Shown here: piece by piece, positions 1 through 11,868 of the stretch | Layout: each line of letters begins with the position of its first letter | How positions within the stretch are numbered: the first letter of the stretch is position 1 | Origin: Rhizophagus clarus | Lineage: Eukaryota > Glomeromycota > Glomeromycetes > Glomerales > Glomeraceae | Reading direction: 5' to 3' | Length of the DNA: 64,000 nucleotides | Assembly: GCA_015698045.1 (NCBI GenBank) | Contig: BLAL01000252.1 | Span: 1,550,001 to 1,614,000, forward strand | The notes under the pieces: generated by a model | Seen by the model: the letters and a program-made list of their open reading frames with translations, nothing else | Databases searched by the model: none | Told to the model about the DNA's origin: nothing | Program-made: the position numbers and the translations under genes

Positions 1-192
1 ATAGGTGGTTTTTTTTTGTGCGGTTAAGTGCGAATAGAGTAAATCAATTTTATTATAAACTTCAAACCACCCAGCGTTAAGTTACCGCTTATGTTAAATT
101 TTTATCATGCACATGATTACTCGCATGATCGGCCAATTAAAATCTCGTATCACTTAAAATAAATAAAAAATTTTAGATGAAAAAGTTCTTGA

Positions 193-2074
193 ATGATGTC
201 CAACGCAAAAAATCATTTAGAATCTATTTCAACGAATACTTCTGTAATTAACAGCAGTAGTATCGTTAATGATGCAGGGCAAAAGATTAGAAGTTTAGTG
301 GTAGATTCCGGCCCTTTAATTAAAGGTATAAACGTTCGATCATTCGCAGAAAAAATTTACACTATACCTGAAGTTATTTCTGAAATTCGAGATAAACATT
401 CTCGTGAATTTTTAAATCAAATTTCATTTGATCTTCAGATTAAAGTACCCTCAGATGAGGCATTAAAAGAAGGTTTTTTATTTATAACATTTAATTAAGT
501 TTTTTCTTCCTCAAATATATAAATTTAAATGTGAGTGTGTATATATATATTATTTATTTATCTTTTTCAGTTGTAAATTTTTCAAAGAAAACTGGTGATT
601 TTACTAGTTTGTCTGCCGTAGATTTGAGAGTTTTAGCATTGACTTATATGTTGGAAGTTGAAACTAATGGTACTGAACGGTTAAGAAAGGAACCTGTCAA
701 AGTAAATACAATCAATTAAAAAATTTGAGGCAATTTAGTCACAAATGTTAATGAATTAATCATCATAATTTGATTTTCTTTTTTTAAGTCTCTTATGAAA
801 TTTGGTGGTAACAACAATAATTCCAACAAAAGTTTTAAAAAGAAAGAACCTGTAAATAAACCTGGATCTACGGAAATTATTAATAAACAGGAACTGAAGC
901 AACAAATTGATGAACCAAATTTGGTATCAAATTTGGAAAATTTGAAGCTCATAGATATTACATCAAGTTCAGAAGGAACGGATCATCAAAGAGATGCTGT
1001 TAGCAACTTTTGTCAAATTGAAAATTCTGAACAAGTGAATAATAATAATAACTTGAATAATGATTATTCCCTATCAAAAGATGAACAAATTGGAGAAATT
1101 TCAGCGAATAACACGAATAACACTGAAAAGTATAATACTTTAATACGTGATTCAGATCAAAATTCAATTGACCAAAAAAAAGACGAGATATCGGATGTCC
1201 ATCAAGACGAAGAATATGACGACAATGACATTGGATGGATAACTCCAGATAATATTGATGATTATCAAGCAAAAGAACAAGAATTTTCCGTCAATTTGAA
1301 GAAAGATAATCTTGAAAATGTCAAAATCGCTTGTATGACGACAGATTATTCGATGCAAGTATGTAAAATTTACTTAAAGACTTTTTTTTTTATGAGTTTA
1401 TCATGATTTATTCAAAAAGAATTTTTTTTCCGCAAGAATGTTTTGTTACAAATGCGATTAAATTTGATATCAGTTGAAGGAAAGAGAATCAGAAAAGTGA
1501 AGAATTGGGTTCTTAGATGTCATGCTTGTTACAAGTATTAATGTTATTATTATATTTGTCTCGGTACCATTTTACTTTATTTATAACTCTTTCTCTATGT
1601 ACGTAGAATAACTACAAATATGGAAAAAAAATTTTGTCCTAAATGTGGAAATGCAGCCTTAATTCGTACATCAACAAGTACGGACGCGAATGGTAACGTG
1701 ACATATTACTTGAAAAAAAATTTTCAATACAATCTACGTGGAACCAAGGTAGTTTGTTTTTTCGCAACTTAATAAACTAACAAAAAGAAAAGTACTAAAT
1801 GATTTATTTTTTCTTTTAAAAGTATTCGATACCAGAACCAAAAGGTGGTCGTAATGCTAACAATATTATCCTTCGAGAAGATCAAAAGGAATACCAAAAA
1901 GCACTAAAAAGCCAAAGAAAACAAAAAGAAATTGATATATTTGATCCTGATTATATTCCAGACCTTTTAATTGGATCAAGTGTTTCAAAATCTATTACCC
2001 CTGTAATTGGTTATGGCCGTAGAAATCCAAATGAAGCTAGACGAGGCAAAACCAAAGGGAGAAAAAAACGATAA
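193..2074 (+). CDS. NOB1: NOB1, 20S pre-rRNA D-site endonuclease
   Basis: Endonuclease that cuts 20S pre-rRNA at site D to give mature 18S rRNA in cytoplasmic pre-40S particles. Six exons can be joined in frame with GT-AG introns: 193-472, 571-701, 789-1358, 1437-1534, 1607-1748 and 1823-2074, giving 490 aa. The N-terminal PIN domain shows the acidic residues expected of the family (VVDSGPLIKG, PEVISEIRD, DLRVLALTYMLE). An acidic, Asn-rich linker follows, containing DIGWITPDNI. A zinc ribbon is formed by RCHACYK and FCPKCGN, and the basic C-terminus ends GRKKR. Two adjacent ATGs (193, 196) are possible starts; the first is used. A CCAAT motif lies near position 131. The length and domain order are normal for the family. 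The only uncertainty is splice choice, but every junction restores conserved NOB1 sequence. Confidence 0.95.
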
Positions 2075-2379
2075 AAAAAATGATTTTGATATAAATCACG
2101 TGACTCAAGTGCATTCAAATAAAACGGTCAAGTGACCGCCGACAATAAAATTAGTAACTTATTTTGATTTGATATCGTAAAAACCGGGAATGTTAAAATA
2201 ATAATAATAATTCGAGTATTAGAAACGGGGCTGCACATTGCTGTTGATTTTTAAAAACGTTAAATTTTTACGTAACCGGGCACTTGTCCGGAAAATTCTA
2301 CCCTAATTTATTATATTCTGCGTATAGTGCACACAGATTTAAGATATTTCTTGTTTCATACGTGAAAAGATTATCACAA

Positions 2380-3008
2380 ATGGAACACGAAAAACAAGAC
2401 AAATCAACTCCAAAAAAATTAACAAAATACACAATTACAACACCAGAATGGCATTATCTTAAAATTAAAATGTAATTGGGATATACTCTAATAATAATTG
2501 GCTCATAAGAATTCTCGTTAAAACTTTAACATCTAACCAAACAGAAATTTCGATCCACCAACCATGCCACTTCCGCCAGTTTCTTCACTTTCTTTAAGAA
2601 CCTTATTCACCCGTGCATTAACAGAATTGTTTGGAATAGCTGGTTCAGGAATTCATATAGATATTTTAGACTGGAATGGCGAAATACACGGTTCTGATTT
2701 TGTCGGCATAATAAGAGTACAAAAAGAGTGAATATCACTTTTCCTTTTCTTAATTTTTTAAATTCATTAAAATAACAATTTTTGAAAAACATTATAGAAA
2801 TCTGACAACTTTATGGAGCACACTTACTTTATTCAATGCAACATTAGATACTTCAATTGACTCTTCTGCTTCGGCAACTGATACAAATATTGATGATGGA
2901 TTTGATAACAGTAACCTTAAGGAAATTAGTTTTCAAGTTCTCGACAATTCTCCTTATCTAATGGGATTAGTTAATGACAGTCGTGAGTGGACTAAACAAT
3001 TGCTATAA
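2380..3008 (+). CDS. RPP14: RNase P/MRP protein subunit, RPP14 type (Pop5/Rpp14 family)
   Basis: Protein subunit of nuclear RNase P/MRP, which processes the 5' ends of pre-tRNAs. Three exons (2380-2471, 2545-2727, 2798-3008) join in frame to 161 aa. Diagnostic segments follow animal RPP14 in order: PEWHYLKIKI near the N-terminus, IDILDWNGE, GIIRVQKENL, LTTLWSTLTLF, then FQVLDNSPYLMGLVNDSREW. There is no sequence like the longer C-terminal tail of POP5, so RPP14 is preferred. The 5' exon is supported because splicing creates the conserved HYLKI block. It lies about 300 bp downstream of NOB1 on the same strand and converges on the CDS1 gene, with about 295 bp between the stop codons. Confidence is high for the family and slightly lower for the first exon. 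Confidence 0.88.
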
Positions 3009-3303
3009 ATTTACTAATTCCTAAGTTGTATTCATTTATACCAACTTTAAGATCTGTAGTAAACAAAAAAAAATATATAATTACGTGAACCATGTTATGT
3101 ACTTGAAATAATATTTGTTTCACGAAATGATAACTATATACGAAAAAATTTTTAAAATTTATTGTTTAATATAAAAAAGCGTGGATATTTTAAAAATAAT
3201 ATTTACTAAAGTTTTTGAATAATATGTTCAAATAAAAGCTTAGTATGTATTTAACACCTAAGACCCGCCTTAAAAAAATTATAAATGACTATCAAATTAT
3301 TTT

Positions 3304-5401
3304 TTAAATTGTTATCTCCTTTTCTTCCAATAATCCCTGACTTATTAAATATTGATTTAACCTATTAAAAAGTTCAATTTGATCTTGTGGCTTAAGTGAA
3401 TTAATAATTGTATGAAGAACCGTTCCAACTGACAGAGATGTCATCTATAACAAATCCAATTATGATTAATAAAAAAAATTTAATTAGAAAACGCTAATTG
3501 GACATTAAATTAACAAACCTTGATGAAACTTTGGTAATACACGTATGAAAAAAACCCCATAAGGAATTGACAATCCATACGATCAGTGATGCCTCCATGC
3601 CCAGGGATAGAATGCCCAAAGTCCTAAAAAATGGAATCGCCAACTGATGTTAAACGAAATATGAACTTGCGCGCCGTCGCGATTACATGATTAGATAACT
3701 TACTTTGATTTTGAATGCTCTCTTAACACCACTAGCAAAGAAACCACCGAAAGGTGCAATCAAAGAAGCAAAACAAGCCATGACCAGGACGTGCCATTGT
3801 AATGGCGCGATCCAGATTGATCTGCTTTCTTTAAACTGAAGAAAAGAACGATTATTAAAAAAAAGAAAGAAATTTTTTTATTGAGCTTAAAGAGAATAGA
3901 ATTTACTCACGAATCGTCTGAATAAGCCAATTAACCAAGGATTGAGATCATATCGTTGAGGAATAAACACTGGATTTGGTTCACATGTCAATTTTCCAGA
4001 GAATGCCGTTGTCGTCAAATCCTAAATCAATAAAATGGTATTTATTAACTAAAATATCATCAAATGAATTGATGAAACGAAAGATACCTGAGCGGGACAG
4101 ATCATATAATCCCAACGTCTTAATAAAGAAGACCACTAATAAATTAAACAATAAATTCAGGTTAATCAACATTCATGTTAAACAAATAGTATATAAATTA
4201 CTTACGAAAAATCCGAAAATTATCGTGCAAATCAAAGCTCCTACGAATCCTTCCCATGTTTTCTTGGGACTTAATTTAATCAAAGGTGTCCTACCCCAGA
4301 AGAATCCACAAATGTACGCAAAGATATCATTGCAGATTACCAATGACACTGGTAATACGAACCTAATGAGTAAACAACCTATAAGAATAAATTCTTTCTG
4401 CTCATTTGAATAAAAGTAAACATATACCAGATTAATCCTTCGATTATATTATTGATGATAAAGTGACTTTGACCTACAACTAGCAATAATGTCATATGTG
4501 TCCAGGCGAATTGGCTGAATTGGAATTTATAATGACTCTTCTTAAGGCTGGCGACAAAGAATACGAACCCTAAAGATATAATCCGAGATTTTAGAATAAT
4601 ATAGCATCAACAAAATTCACGCAATTATTTCTAAATTACCTATGCAATAAAAGACAAAAGAAATGAATCGATGATGCACTGCAAAAGGCAACAGAACAGC
4701 ATCTACCAAAACGACTTCTTTGAAATAATACATTATTGATTCTCCATAAAGAAAGTAATACGTGCTAAATAAGAAGTACCTAAAAAAAATACAAAAGAAT
4801 AAAATTAATATAATTTGAGTGATAATATAATGCGATCATTATTTAGCAGAAAATATTAAAACCAACCAATTAAGTTGTTTGAACCACGGTAATTTCTTTT
4901 CCTTACTCGGTACATGTGCAATTGCAATAACTTCATTATATACCATTGTTTGAATCCCAATTACAAGAAGAATGACCCCTATATGACCTAAAGCCAAAAT
5001 TGCAAAAAAACCAAATATCATAACGAATGTCCAAATTGTCCGAACTGTCAAATTTTTCCACTTTTGTGACATCTGCTGTGAGGGATCATCTGGAGGAGTT
5101 TCCTATGAGAAAATATTGATATTAATTCCAATTCAGATCATGTTTAGCCACTCAATATGATAAAATTCGGTCAGATAAAGACAATCATTATATGTTAAAA
5201 ATTCCTGGTAATAATAACTTCAAGAAGATCGCTATTGTTTTTGTTCATTTAGCTCTCAATAGGATAGTTCTGAACACGAAAAAAGAATATGCAAATATAT
5301 ACCTCCGACTTTACAAGATCATTAACTTTTGTAGGGAGTTCTTCACCATTTTGCTCAAGTGGATTCTCGTGATTTTTCACTCCTTTCCGTTTCTTTGTCA
5401 T
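3304..5401 (-). CDS. CDS1: CDP-diacylglycerol synthase (phosphatidate cytidylyltransferase)
   Basis: Makes CDP-diacylglycerol from phosphatidic acid and CTP, the precursor of phosphatidylinositol, phosphatidylserine and cardiolipin; an integral membrane enzyme of the ER. Ten exons on the minus strand keep frame: 5303-5401, 4867-5102, 4640-4779, 4428-4569, 4206-4362, 4088-4135, 3911-4021, 3704-3835, 3519-3623 and 3304-3444, giving 436 aa. The N-terminus is charged and hydrophilic, followed by several hydrophobic segments. Family landmarks are [51 protein letters not shown] and the CDS signature with [20 protein letters not shown] then ITDRMDCQF. Exon 2 uses a weak donor (GTTGGT); it is preferred because it restores NWYFLF. 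Length and order match eukaryotic CDS proteins. Many exons are exact codon multiples. Confidence 0.95.
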
Positions 5402-6129
5402 TTTGTTATAATAATAAAGAAAAAGAAAACTATACTATTAAACTTGAAATAAAAAATTGTTAATTCTTTTTCACTCAAAGTATATTGAATTAGTGTAGCT
5501 ATTGAATTCTTTTAAAGTTTTAAATATGGTAAAATGTAAATAATTCATGAAAGTCAGGTGGTATAGTTATTTGCATGTACGATTTTTGACGGTGGTCATA
5601 AGCCCAAAAAAGGTTATGACAGCTATGACGCTTTTATGATATTGGTTTTGGGCGTCTTGTTGCACGACATAACCACATGCACTTGAATTAATGCAATATT
5701 TTACAAAAAAAGCTTTTAATGGTAACTACAAAAGAAATAATAATAAAAACAATGTACAATAAATATTGCGTCAAATTTTGTAGATCAGCATCCGGCAAAT
5801 TATCCGTATTCAATATACTTCTTTCGGATATTATCACAAGTTTGTTATACGCATGTGAAAGTCATCTCGATTTTGGTTAAAAAACTAAAAGAGATGAATA
5901 GTTTATTTTCGGAAAGTTTGGATGATAAAAGATGCATATTTAGATTCATTCATATAAATTCAACACACATTAACATTACGATTTTTAAAAATATAATCTT
6001 ATCGCTTATACAACACAAACGAATTTTATTTATATTTAAGGCGTTTACATAATTTGATGATTTAATTTCTTACACAAAAAAGTTGATTATAATAACCGTA
6101 AAACTATACATGAATTTATGACATAATTT
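5402..6129. other. Intergenic between CDS1 5' end and HSP20 3' end
   Basis: It must hold the CDS1 promoter (minus strand) and the HSP20 3' end. A slightly GC-richer patch at about 5575-5690 carries an imperfect inverted arrangement (AGCCCAAAA near 5600 and TTTTGGGCG near 5647). No credible gene was seen; the short ORF at 5855-6052 has no protein-like features. Confidence 0.6.
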
Positions 6130-6647
6130 TTAGCTAATTGTAACTTTTCTTCCGGTTGCTTCGCTTTTTGGAAGTGAAACTTCAAGAACACCTTGATTAA
6201 ATTTAGCAGAAATCTCATCTACTTTAACATTTCGTGGTAAGGGAATGGAACGAGTGAAGGAGCCAAAACGACGTTCTTGAATATGAGTATTTCCATCTTT
6301 GTATTTTTGTTCTTGTTTATTTTCACCAGAAATTACAAGAGTATTGTCATGAACATCAAGGTTAATTTGTTCTTTAGGAATTCCCTACATAAAAATTATT
6401 TTTTAGTATCTAAATTCAATCAAAAGATCAAAATTTTACGAATACATACTGGCAAATCTGCGGCAACGATAAATTCTTTATCGCTTTCATGAACATCAAT
6501 CAAAGGAGACCAATATCTTCTTGCTACTTCATTTTGGTTACGTTCAGACCTTTTTACAGTGTTCAAATCTTTCATAAAATCATCAAAAAGACGATTTACA
6601 GATCGTTCCAATTGGTTAAAGTCGTTGTTCCAACCGTAGATAGACAT
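6130..6647 (-). CDS. Small heat-shock protein (Hsp20/alpha-crystallin)
   Basis: ATP-independent holdase chaperone that binds unfolding proteins, normally as a cytosolic oligomer. Two exons, 6450-6647 and 6130-6384, are joined across a 65-bp intron (donor GTATGT, acceptor TGTAG) to give 150 aa. The N-terminal arm (MSIYGWNNDF, then RSVNRLFDDFMKDLN) leads into the alpha-crystallin domain: YWSPLIDVHESDKEFIVAADLP, then GIPKEQINLDVHDNTLVISG and ERRFGSFTRSIPLP. The C-terminal ACD ends with the conserved GVLEVSLPK segment, followed by RKVTIS. Length is typical for fungal HSP20. A TATA box and a heat-shock element lie upstream, so heat induction by HSF is likely. No lesion was seen. Confidence 0.95.
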
Positions 6648-6707
6648 CTTTTACGTTTTAAATTTTATGAAATGATTTTATTTCTCTCAATAGTTTTTTC
6701 CCTGCTT

Positions 6708-6794
6708 TATTTATATCTTTTTACGTTTTTTTTTCTCGTAATTTCTGGATTATACTACCAAATCTGGACGATTGTAACCTAGAATTTTCTCGAA
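6708..6794 (-). promoter_or_regulatory. HSP20 promoter: heat-shock element and TATA box
   Basis: A perfect three-unit heat-shock element, GAA-nn-TTC-nn-GAA, occupies 6782-6794 (GAATTTTCTCGAA), about 135 bp upstream of the HSP20 start at 6647. A TATAAATA box on the minus strand lies at 6708-6715, about 60-68 bp upstream of the ATG. Order and spacing fit an HSF-driven promoter. Confidence 0.8.
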
Positions 6795-8211
6795 ATTAAA
6801 TTTATGCGATTATGACGTCATTGATTGAAACACTACACCAACTGATAACATGAATATATAATAAATCTAAAAACTAAAGTAAAAAAAAGTAAAAACCATT
6901 ATATAATACAGATAGAGAATACAATAAAAATAATATTTAATAAATTAATGCAGTAATAATTATGATATAATTATTAAAATTGAACATTCACTTCAGAAAT
7001 CATATGATTTAATTATCAAGTACAACCTTTCAGTATATAAACGTATAGGGATTACCAAGTAAAAGAGTTTTAAAAGAAATATGGTAAAAAAGAAAGTGGT
7101 AAGTAAATAAGTAAAAATGTTAATTAGCCGGTAATAGAGATTAGAAACCATCTACTTTGATAGATATTTAATTATTGAAATAGTGGAATTACGATTATAT
7201 TTATAGGTAGGAATCCGGCGACACCAATCAATTATTTAAAATGTTATACGAAAATGAAAATGCCATTTAATAATTATGATATATAAATATGATCAGCGCC
7301 TCACATCGGAATAGTGATTTTAATTATAAATATGCAAAGGAATTAGAATGCAAATTCAGTTTAAATGAGGAAATTCTCATAATTGCAAATTCTATACATC
7401 TATTATATTTTTTTCACGTCCACATATATTATTTACTTTGTGATTATATCGATCGTAAATGGTTAGTCAGTATGCGGTCTATGTGGGTTTTATATGACCT
7501 CACGAATCCCACTGGGAGATAAATTAGTAAATCGGTTTTTATATTTATATTACGATGTATAAATCTCTACGATCGACAAATGCTAGTCCGTTGCACAAAT
7601 TCGGCTTTTTACTTTTTTCCCAAGCCTTCGCCTATATATGGCAACAATCAAGTACTCATAAGTTGTAAAAATAATATTATTTCAGTAACGTTACTATTGT
7701 CGATTTGCCGCAAGAAAACGAAGAAACCGTGGCTTGATAAACTTAAGAACCACAGACGAAACCTAGCCAATACCTTAGGTGTAACACGTTATGTACTGAG
7801 TTTCTTGAAGGAGTGTTACCCTATGTACCTCTAATAAATACCACTAAAGGTATTACGTTATTTTTTGCGAGAAAAATAAAATTTTAAGCTGTTCAGATAC
7901 TTTTTTAATGCAAAAAATTGATAATAAACATAGATACCAAAAAATGTTGATCCCACACGGTACAGCGGGGATCATAGTAATAACCCGGACTTCGCCAGTC
8001 TTGATGATATCAGTGTGGGATGTGATCTGCCTCCTGTGGGGCATCATATCAGACGTGCTCTTAGGAAATTGACACAGCCTTATATATATACACATGTATA
8101 TATTTATTTACTTATTTGATCAAAGTGTTCAGGCTGTTGTCAAACATAATTATTGCGATGACAACCGGAAATTTCGCCCAACGACAATAAACTTAACTTA
8201 CACGCAAAGGA
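6795..8211. other. Intergenic, no gene recognised
   Basis: AT-rich sequence upstream of HSP20. Short ORFs (7289-7522, 7580-7834, 7853-8095 minus) show no recognisable motif or consistent codon pattern. Composition becomes less AT-biased from about 7290, which may mark decayed coding DNA continuing into the next feature, but nothing could be named. Confidence 0.5.
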
Positions 8212-8740
8212 GCATGAAAACGCGAAGAAGAAAAGAAAACAAAAAAAGAAAGAACTTCGAGAAAGGAAAATCAGACACATGTTTGGAGCATCGATCCGTT
8301 GTGGGGTGCCCACAATAATACAAACACTGCAATGATGCACTCAGAATGTTGTTTTAACCGAGGAGGAACAAGAAAATTTCTCACATCGTTGGGCAATTGC
8401 TCCAAATTGATTCCCTTCAGGATCTTGCATGGACAGATAGAATTCCTACGAAGCCGTGCCAATATGTACAGCCGAATGATAAATCTAAATCAAATATCTT
8501 CGTATGTCATGTGTCAGAACCTGATGAATGCGATGGACTCAGTACGCAGCAAATTAATGAATATAGATTTAATCATATCGTTGTGTATCTACGGAATTAT
8601 TTTTAATTTTTATAGATTTTTATAGTCTTGTGATTTAATGTGTGATATGAAAAAATCCAGGTTGGTCGGTCTGCATGGGGAGTAACGGATGATGGAGAAG
8701 TTTTTGTGATCGAAGATCCATGTGTGTTTGTGTGATTTTT
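8212..8740 (+). pseudogene. Possible decayed gene, unknown family
   Basis: Coding-like fragments in two frames follow one another on the plus strand. First comes a basic segment (8212-8280) running into a frame with IRHMFGASIRCGVPTIIQTL, a stop, then VLTEEEQENFSHRWAIAPN. Next is a segment from about 8400 with LAWTDRIPTKPCQYVQPND and DECDGLSTQQINEYRFNHIV. Last is VGRSAWGVTDDGEVFVIED near 8660-8730. Base composition is more balanced than the flanks. Stops and frame changes between segments suggest a broken gene, though unrecognised introns are an alternative. I do not recognise the family. Confidence 0.35.
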
Positions 8741-9040
8741 CTCGTTCTTTATCTTAATTTGTTATAACCCATGTTCTTTATTCCAGAATCGGTTCCCATC
8801 TTATTGCCAAAATAAGAAAATGCGATTCTCTTATTACATATTGCATGTTATGGATTTTATATTCGTTATTGATTTGTGTCAGTTATATAACATGCTACAT
8901 TTATAAAATGTGTTCTAATCTTTGTAATGCTTAGTATTAGTTTATTGTATATGAATATTAATAAAAAATTTTTGTGTTTATACAATGGCAAATAAATTAT
9001 GTGCATTATAAACGTGTGCAAATACATTGAGAGAAGAAAC

Positions 9041-9285
9041 AAATAAGGATCCCAAAGATTGGTCAATGAAGAAGTCAGGAAAGAACTCCCCAAGGAAGTG
9101 ACTAATAATTTCTTTAGAAGAAACGGAGAAGGCTCGAAAAATCTGACCTCTTCCGCCGCATCGGTTCCGACAAAATTTAGAGAGTAAGGTCCTTCATTAT
9201 CCGGCTATTGCGAAGTTAGGTTGGGATAAAATCGATTATGTAGTGGGTGAGGTTTGCCGTTGTTCGCTCTCCACTAACCGGCAGA
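9041..9285 (+). pseudogene. Decayed C-terminal fragment of a Rhizophagus-type repeat-family protein
   Basis: Fragments in shifting frames read VNEEVRKELPKEVTNN, then LEETEKARKI, then DLFRRIGSDKI, and finally PAIAKLGWDKIDYVVGEV. I recall the order '...RTEKARKIYDLF..IG.DKI...S...SKL.WD.IDYV' as a recurrent C-terminal module of proteins in Rhizophagus genomes; that is from memory and unchecked. At least two small indels and one in-frame stop (after DKI) separate the pieces, so this is a relic rather than a gene. The N-terminal part is not visible upstream. Confidence 0.5.
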
Positions 9286-9413
9286 TCTCACATGATCATA
9301 AAGTTGTCAGGATTAAATAAAAACAAGTATTATATGAGGACCGATGCATGTATGGTGTCATCACATATATGGGCTATATATAGTAGTATAGCAAATACAA
9401 ATTTGTAAGAAAA

Positions 9414-9452
<39 letters not shown>

Positions 9453-10909
9453 AAAATTTTCTCTTTTTAGAAATGGACATGATAGACTTCTGGAAAAGTA
9501 GATTTAAATTTGTTTTTAAGAAACGACATTAACCTTATTTCTTGGCATCTTCAATTAAAAATTTGCAGTAAGTTTCTTCATTTGGATGGTTGTGGTGTGT
9601 GGCGGTATAAGTGGCGCTTTAAAACATACTAACGTCTTGTTTCATTTATTAGGTTTTGGACTTCTTTGGAATACAACTGTGAAAGTGTCCTTAAATGGGA
9701 GTAGAGTAGTTAATAGCGTTAGCCTTTTTTTCATTATTTTTAAGGATGAAACTTAGTAGTAAGAATGAACATATACTGATCAATGGCGTTGTGAACATTA
9801 ATGTCTTCATTTTTTGGGATTGAACCAATTGAACATGATAAGTAGCTTCTTCTAAGAGAGGATTTTGGATATGTTGTTAATGCCATCAATTTCTATTTTT
9901 GGGTTTTTTTTTTTTTTTTTAGATATGGAAAAATCATATTTTTCTAGAAACTTTCTTCCAGTTAAATGAATAAAAATCGTTGCTTGCGTACATCGTATCA
10001 TCCTTATATAGTGATTAGTTGGTTGGGAAAAATTTCTATTGGTCGATAACAATGTATGGTCATGTGAACTTTTCAATTCCATACATACGTAATTTACTTC
10101 TCAGTTATTTTGATTAAACGCACTATTTGAAAATTATGTATATGGCCCCAAGGAGGGTGCATTATAGAGTTTACTGTATTTTAATATATATAATTTTCAA
10201 TGAACCAGATCGAGTTCTGACTGTTTTTCTAATTTGTATTAAACATATAATTTAGACCGGAATTAAAAATTCTTACTAATACAATAAGCGAGTCAATTAA
10301 CGGGTTCCTCTAAAGGTACACGGTACACAGCAGCTTATTACATTGTATCACCAGTTTTTTCCTCGTGTTCATACATGACTTGTCGAAAAATTAATACGGT
10401 GTTCCTTAAGTAATAAAAACGTATTAGCTTGTTCAAATTTTTTTTTTTTTTTTACTAAACGCTAACTTAAATCCAAGCGAATCTTAAAATGGATTCTATA
10501 AAGAATCTAACTATAATCTGCAAATTAATTACGAAAATGGCTTTAACGTTTTGTTAGTCTGTTACTCAAAAATTCAACCTGATTTACAGTATCTCCCCAT
10601 AAGCAGGCTGAGTATTACGGTACGTATGCAGGCGTATTTCTTCAGTTTCTAATCATTGCAAAGGAGGCGCAGTTAAATTAAACCGCAGCAGTGCATAATT
10701 GTGCATAAATGAACATTTGTTCACTTTCAAATTTCATTGCTCTTCTTCTTATATCATTATTACCTACTGCAGATAACGATTAGGGTAAAAAATTTTTTTT
10801 TTTTTTTTCCCTTTATAATATTCTATTATTTTATTCAAACGGATCAATAATTTCATTTCAATCACAAAATAACAGAGTTCGTTGAACAGTTCAAGCTTTA
10901 TAAATTTAA
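9286..10909. other. Intergenic with poly(T) tracts
   Basis: No gene seen. It contains a T tract of about 28 nt from 9420 and shorter ones near 9910, 10440 and 10795. A sequence at 10155-10184 (GGTGCATTATAGAG then TTTACTGTA) resembles one end of a TA-flanked MITE, but no partner end was found. The segment directly before 10910 is the likely promoter of the next gene. Confidence 0.5.
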
Positions 10910-11608
10910 ATGGATACATTTTGTAGCATGTCAAATTCATCCGTTCCGGAATATAATGAAGTTTATACTTCGGATTTTAATGATTTCCACCAGCCAAATT
11001 CAAGAATAATTAATGCGAAAAAGAGAAAATGGAACCAATCTATCTATGATATTAATTGTTATTCGGAAGTTCCAACAAAAAAAGTAGTTTCAAACGAATT
11101 ATGTTTTCAGCAACGACCAACTGAAAACAACGCACTTTCTTTATTCGAACTAGATTTATCTACTTTATGTCCTGGATATTCAACTAACGAAACCGTTCAT
11201 TCGAAAGTTGGATCAAATAAGAATTCATCTCTGAATGAGCAACGATCCGAAGAGGTTTTATCTCTGTTAGGTCCTCTCTTTACATCAGGTTCAGAATACC
11301 CAGCAAGAGAAACATTTCGGAAAATTATACCGCCATTGTCTTATTCGAACGAATGTTCAATTGAAGAAGCTTTAGCTTTGCCTGAGCTAGGGATGTCTCC
11401 TAAAAGAAACTATAAAACAGATGTAAATTTGTTCAATTCTGATTCAACATTTTCATTAAATTCAAAACAACATGCAAAAACAACTCTAAGCTATCTTAAT
11501 CAAGTGTTTCCTTTAAATTCGAATAAATTAAACAGAGAGAAATATGTCGAGATAGATGATCCAATGGATACAAACTATATTGAAGATGAAGAAAGCTTTT
11601 GTTTTTAA
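10910..11608 (+). CDS. Hypothetical protein, 232 aa, single exon
   Basis: Uninterrupted ORF from ATG to TAA with balanced codon use and no low-complexity inflation, between AT-rich flanks; a real gene is likely. The family is not recognised. The protein is mostly hydrophilic and probably disordered, rich in Ser and Asn. It has a basic cluster at about residues 37-41 (AKKRKW) that could be a nuclear localisation signal, a central leucine-containing stretch (RSEEVLSLLGPLF), the patch SIEEALALPELGMSP, and an acidic C-terminus (EIDDPMDTNYIEDEESF). There is no signal peptide or membrane segment. Acidic and hydrophobic patches plus a basic cluster would fit a nuclear regulator, but that is a guess. 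HIS6 follows on the same strand about 260 bp downstream. Confidence 0.75.
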   Translation: MDTFCSMSNSSVPEYNEVYTSDFNDFHQPNSRIINAKKRKWNQSIYDINCYSEVPTKKVVSNELCFQQRPTENNALSLFELDLSTLCPGYSTNETVHSKVGSNKNSSLNEQRSEEVLSLLGPLFTSGSEYPARETFRKIIPPLSYSNECSIEEALALPELGMSPKRNYKTDVNLFNSDSTFSLNSKQHAKTTLSYLNQVFPLNSNKLNREKYVEIDDPMDTNYIEDEESFCF

Positions 11609-11868
11609 CATTTGAGAGTTTCTAGTTTTAAGCCTTCCATGTTTCAAATAGCTTTAAATTTTTGATTGTAAATAAGCATAGAACTTCTATTCATATTTTA
11701 ATTTTCAAAATATATAGATATTAAGTATAAAAAATGTAAAAAGAAAAAAAATAGCTAATGTTTGAGGCACAGCATCTGGCTGTGCAAAGATTATCTACAA
11801 TGATTATCAATAAAAAAACTTTTTTTTTTAAACTTCACTCTTTCGGAAATAAAATAATTAATAAAAAT

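Noticed and set aside
10155..10184. Single MITE end resembling CAGTAAACTCTATAATGCAC
   Set aside because: No opposite end within a plausible distance; kept only as a note.
11758..11868. Upstream in-frame ATG for HIS6 (possible targeting peptide)
   Set aside because: The enzyme is cytosolic in fungi and relatives start near CIDLHNG; the extension is crossed by a T run.
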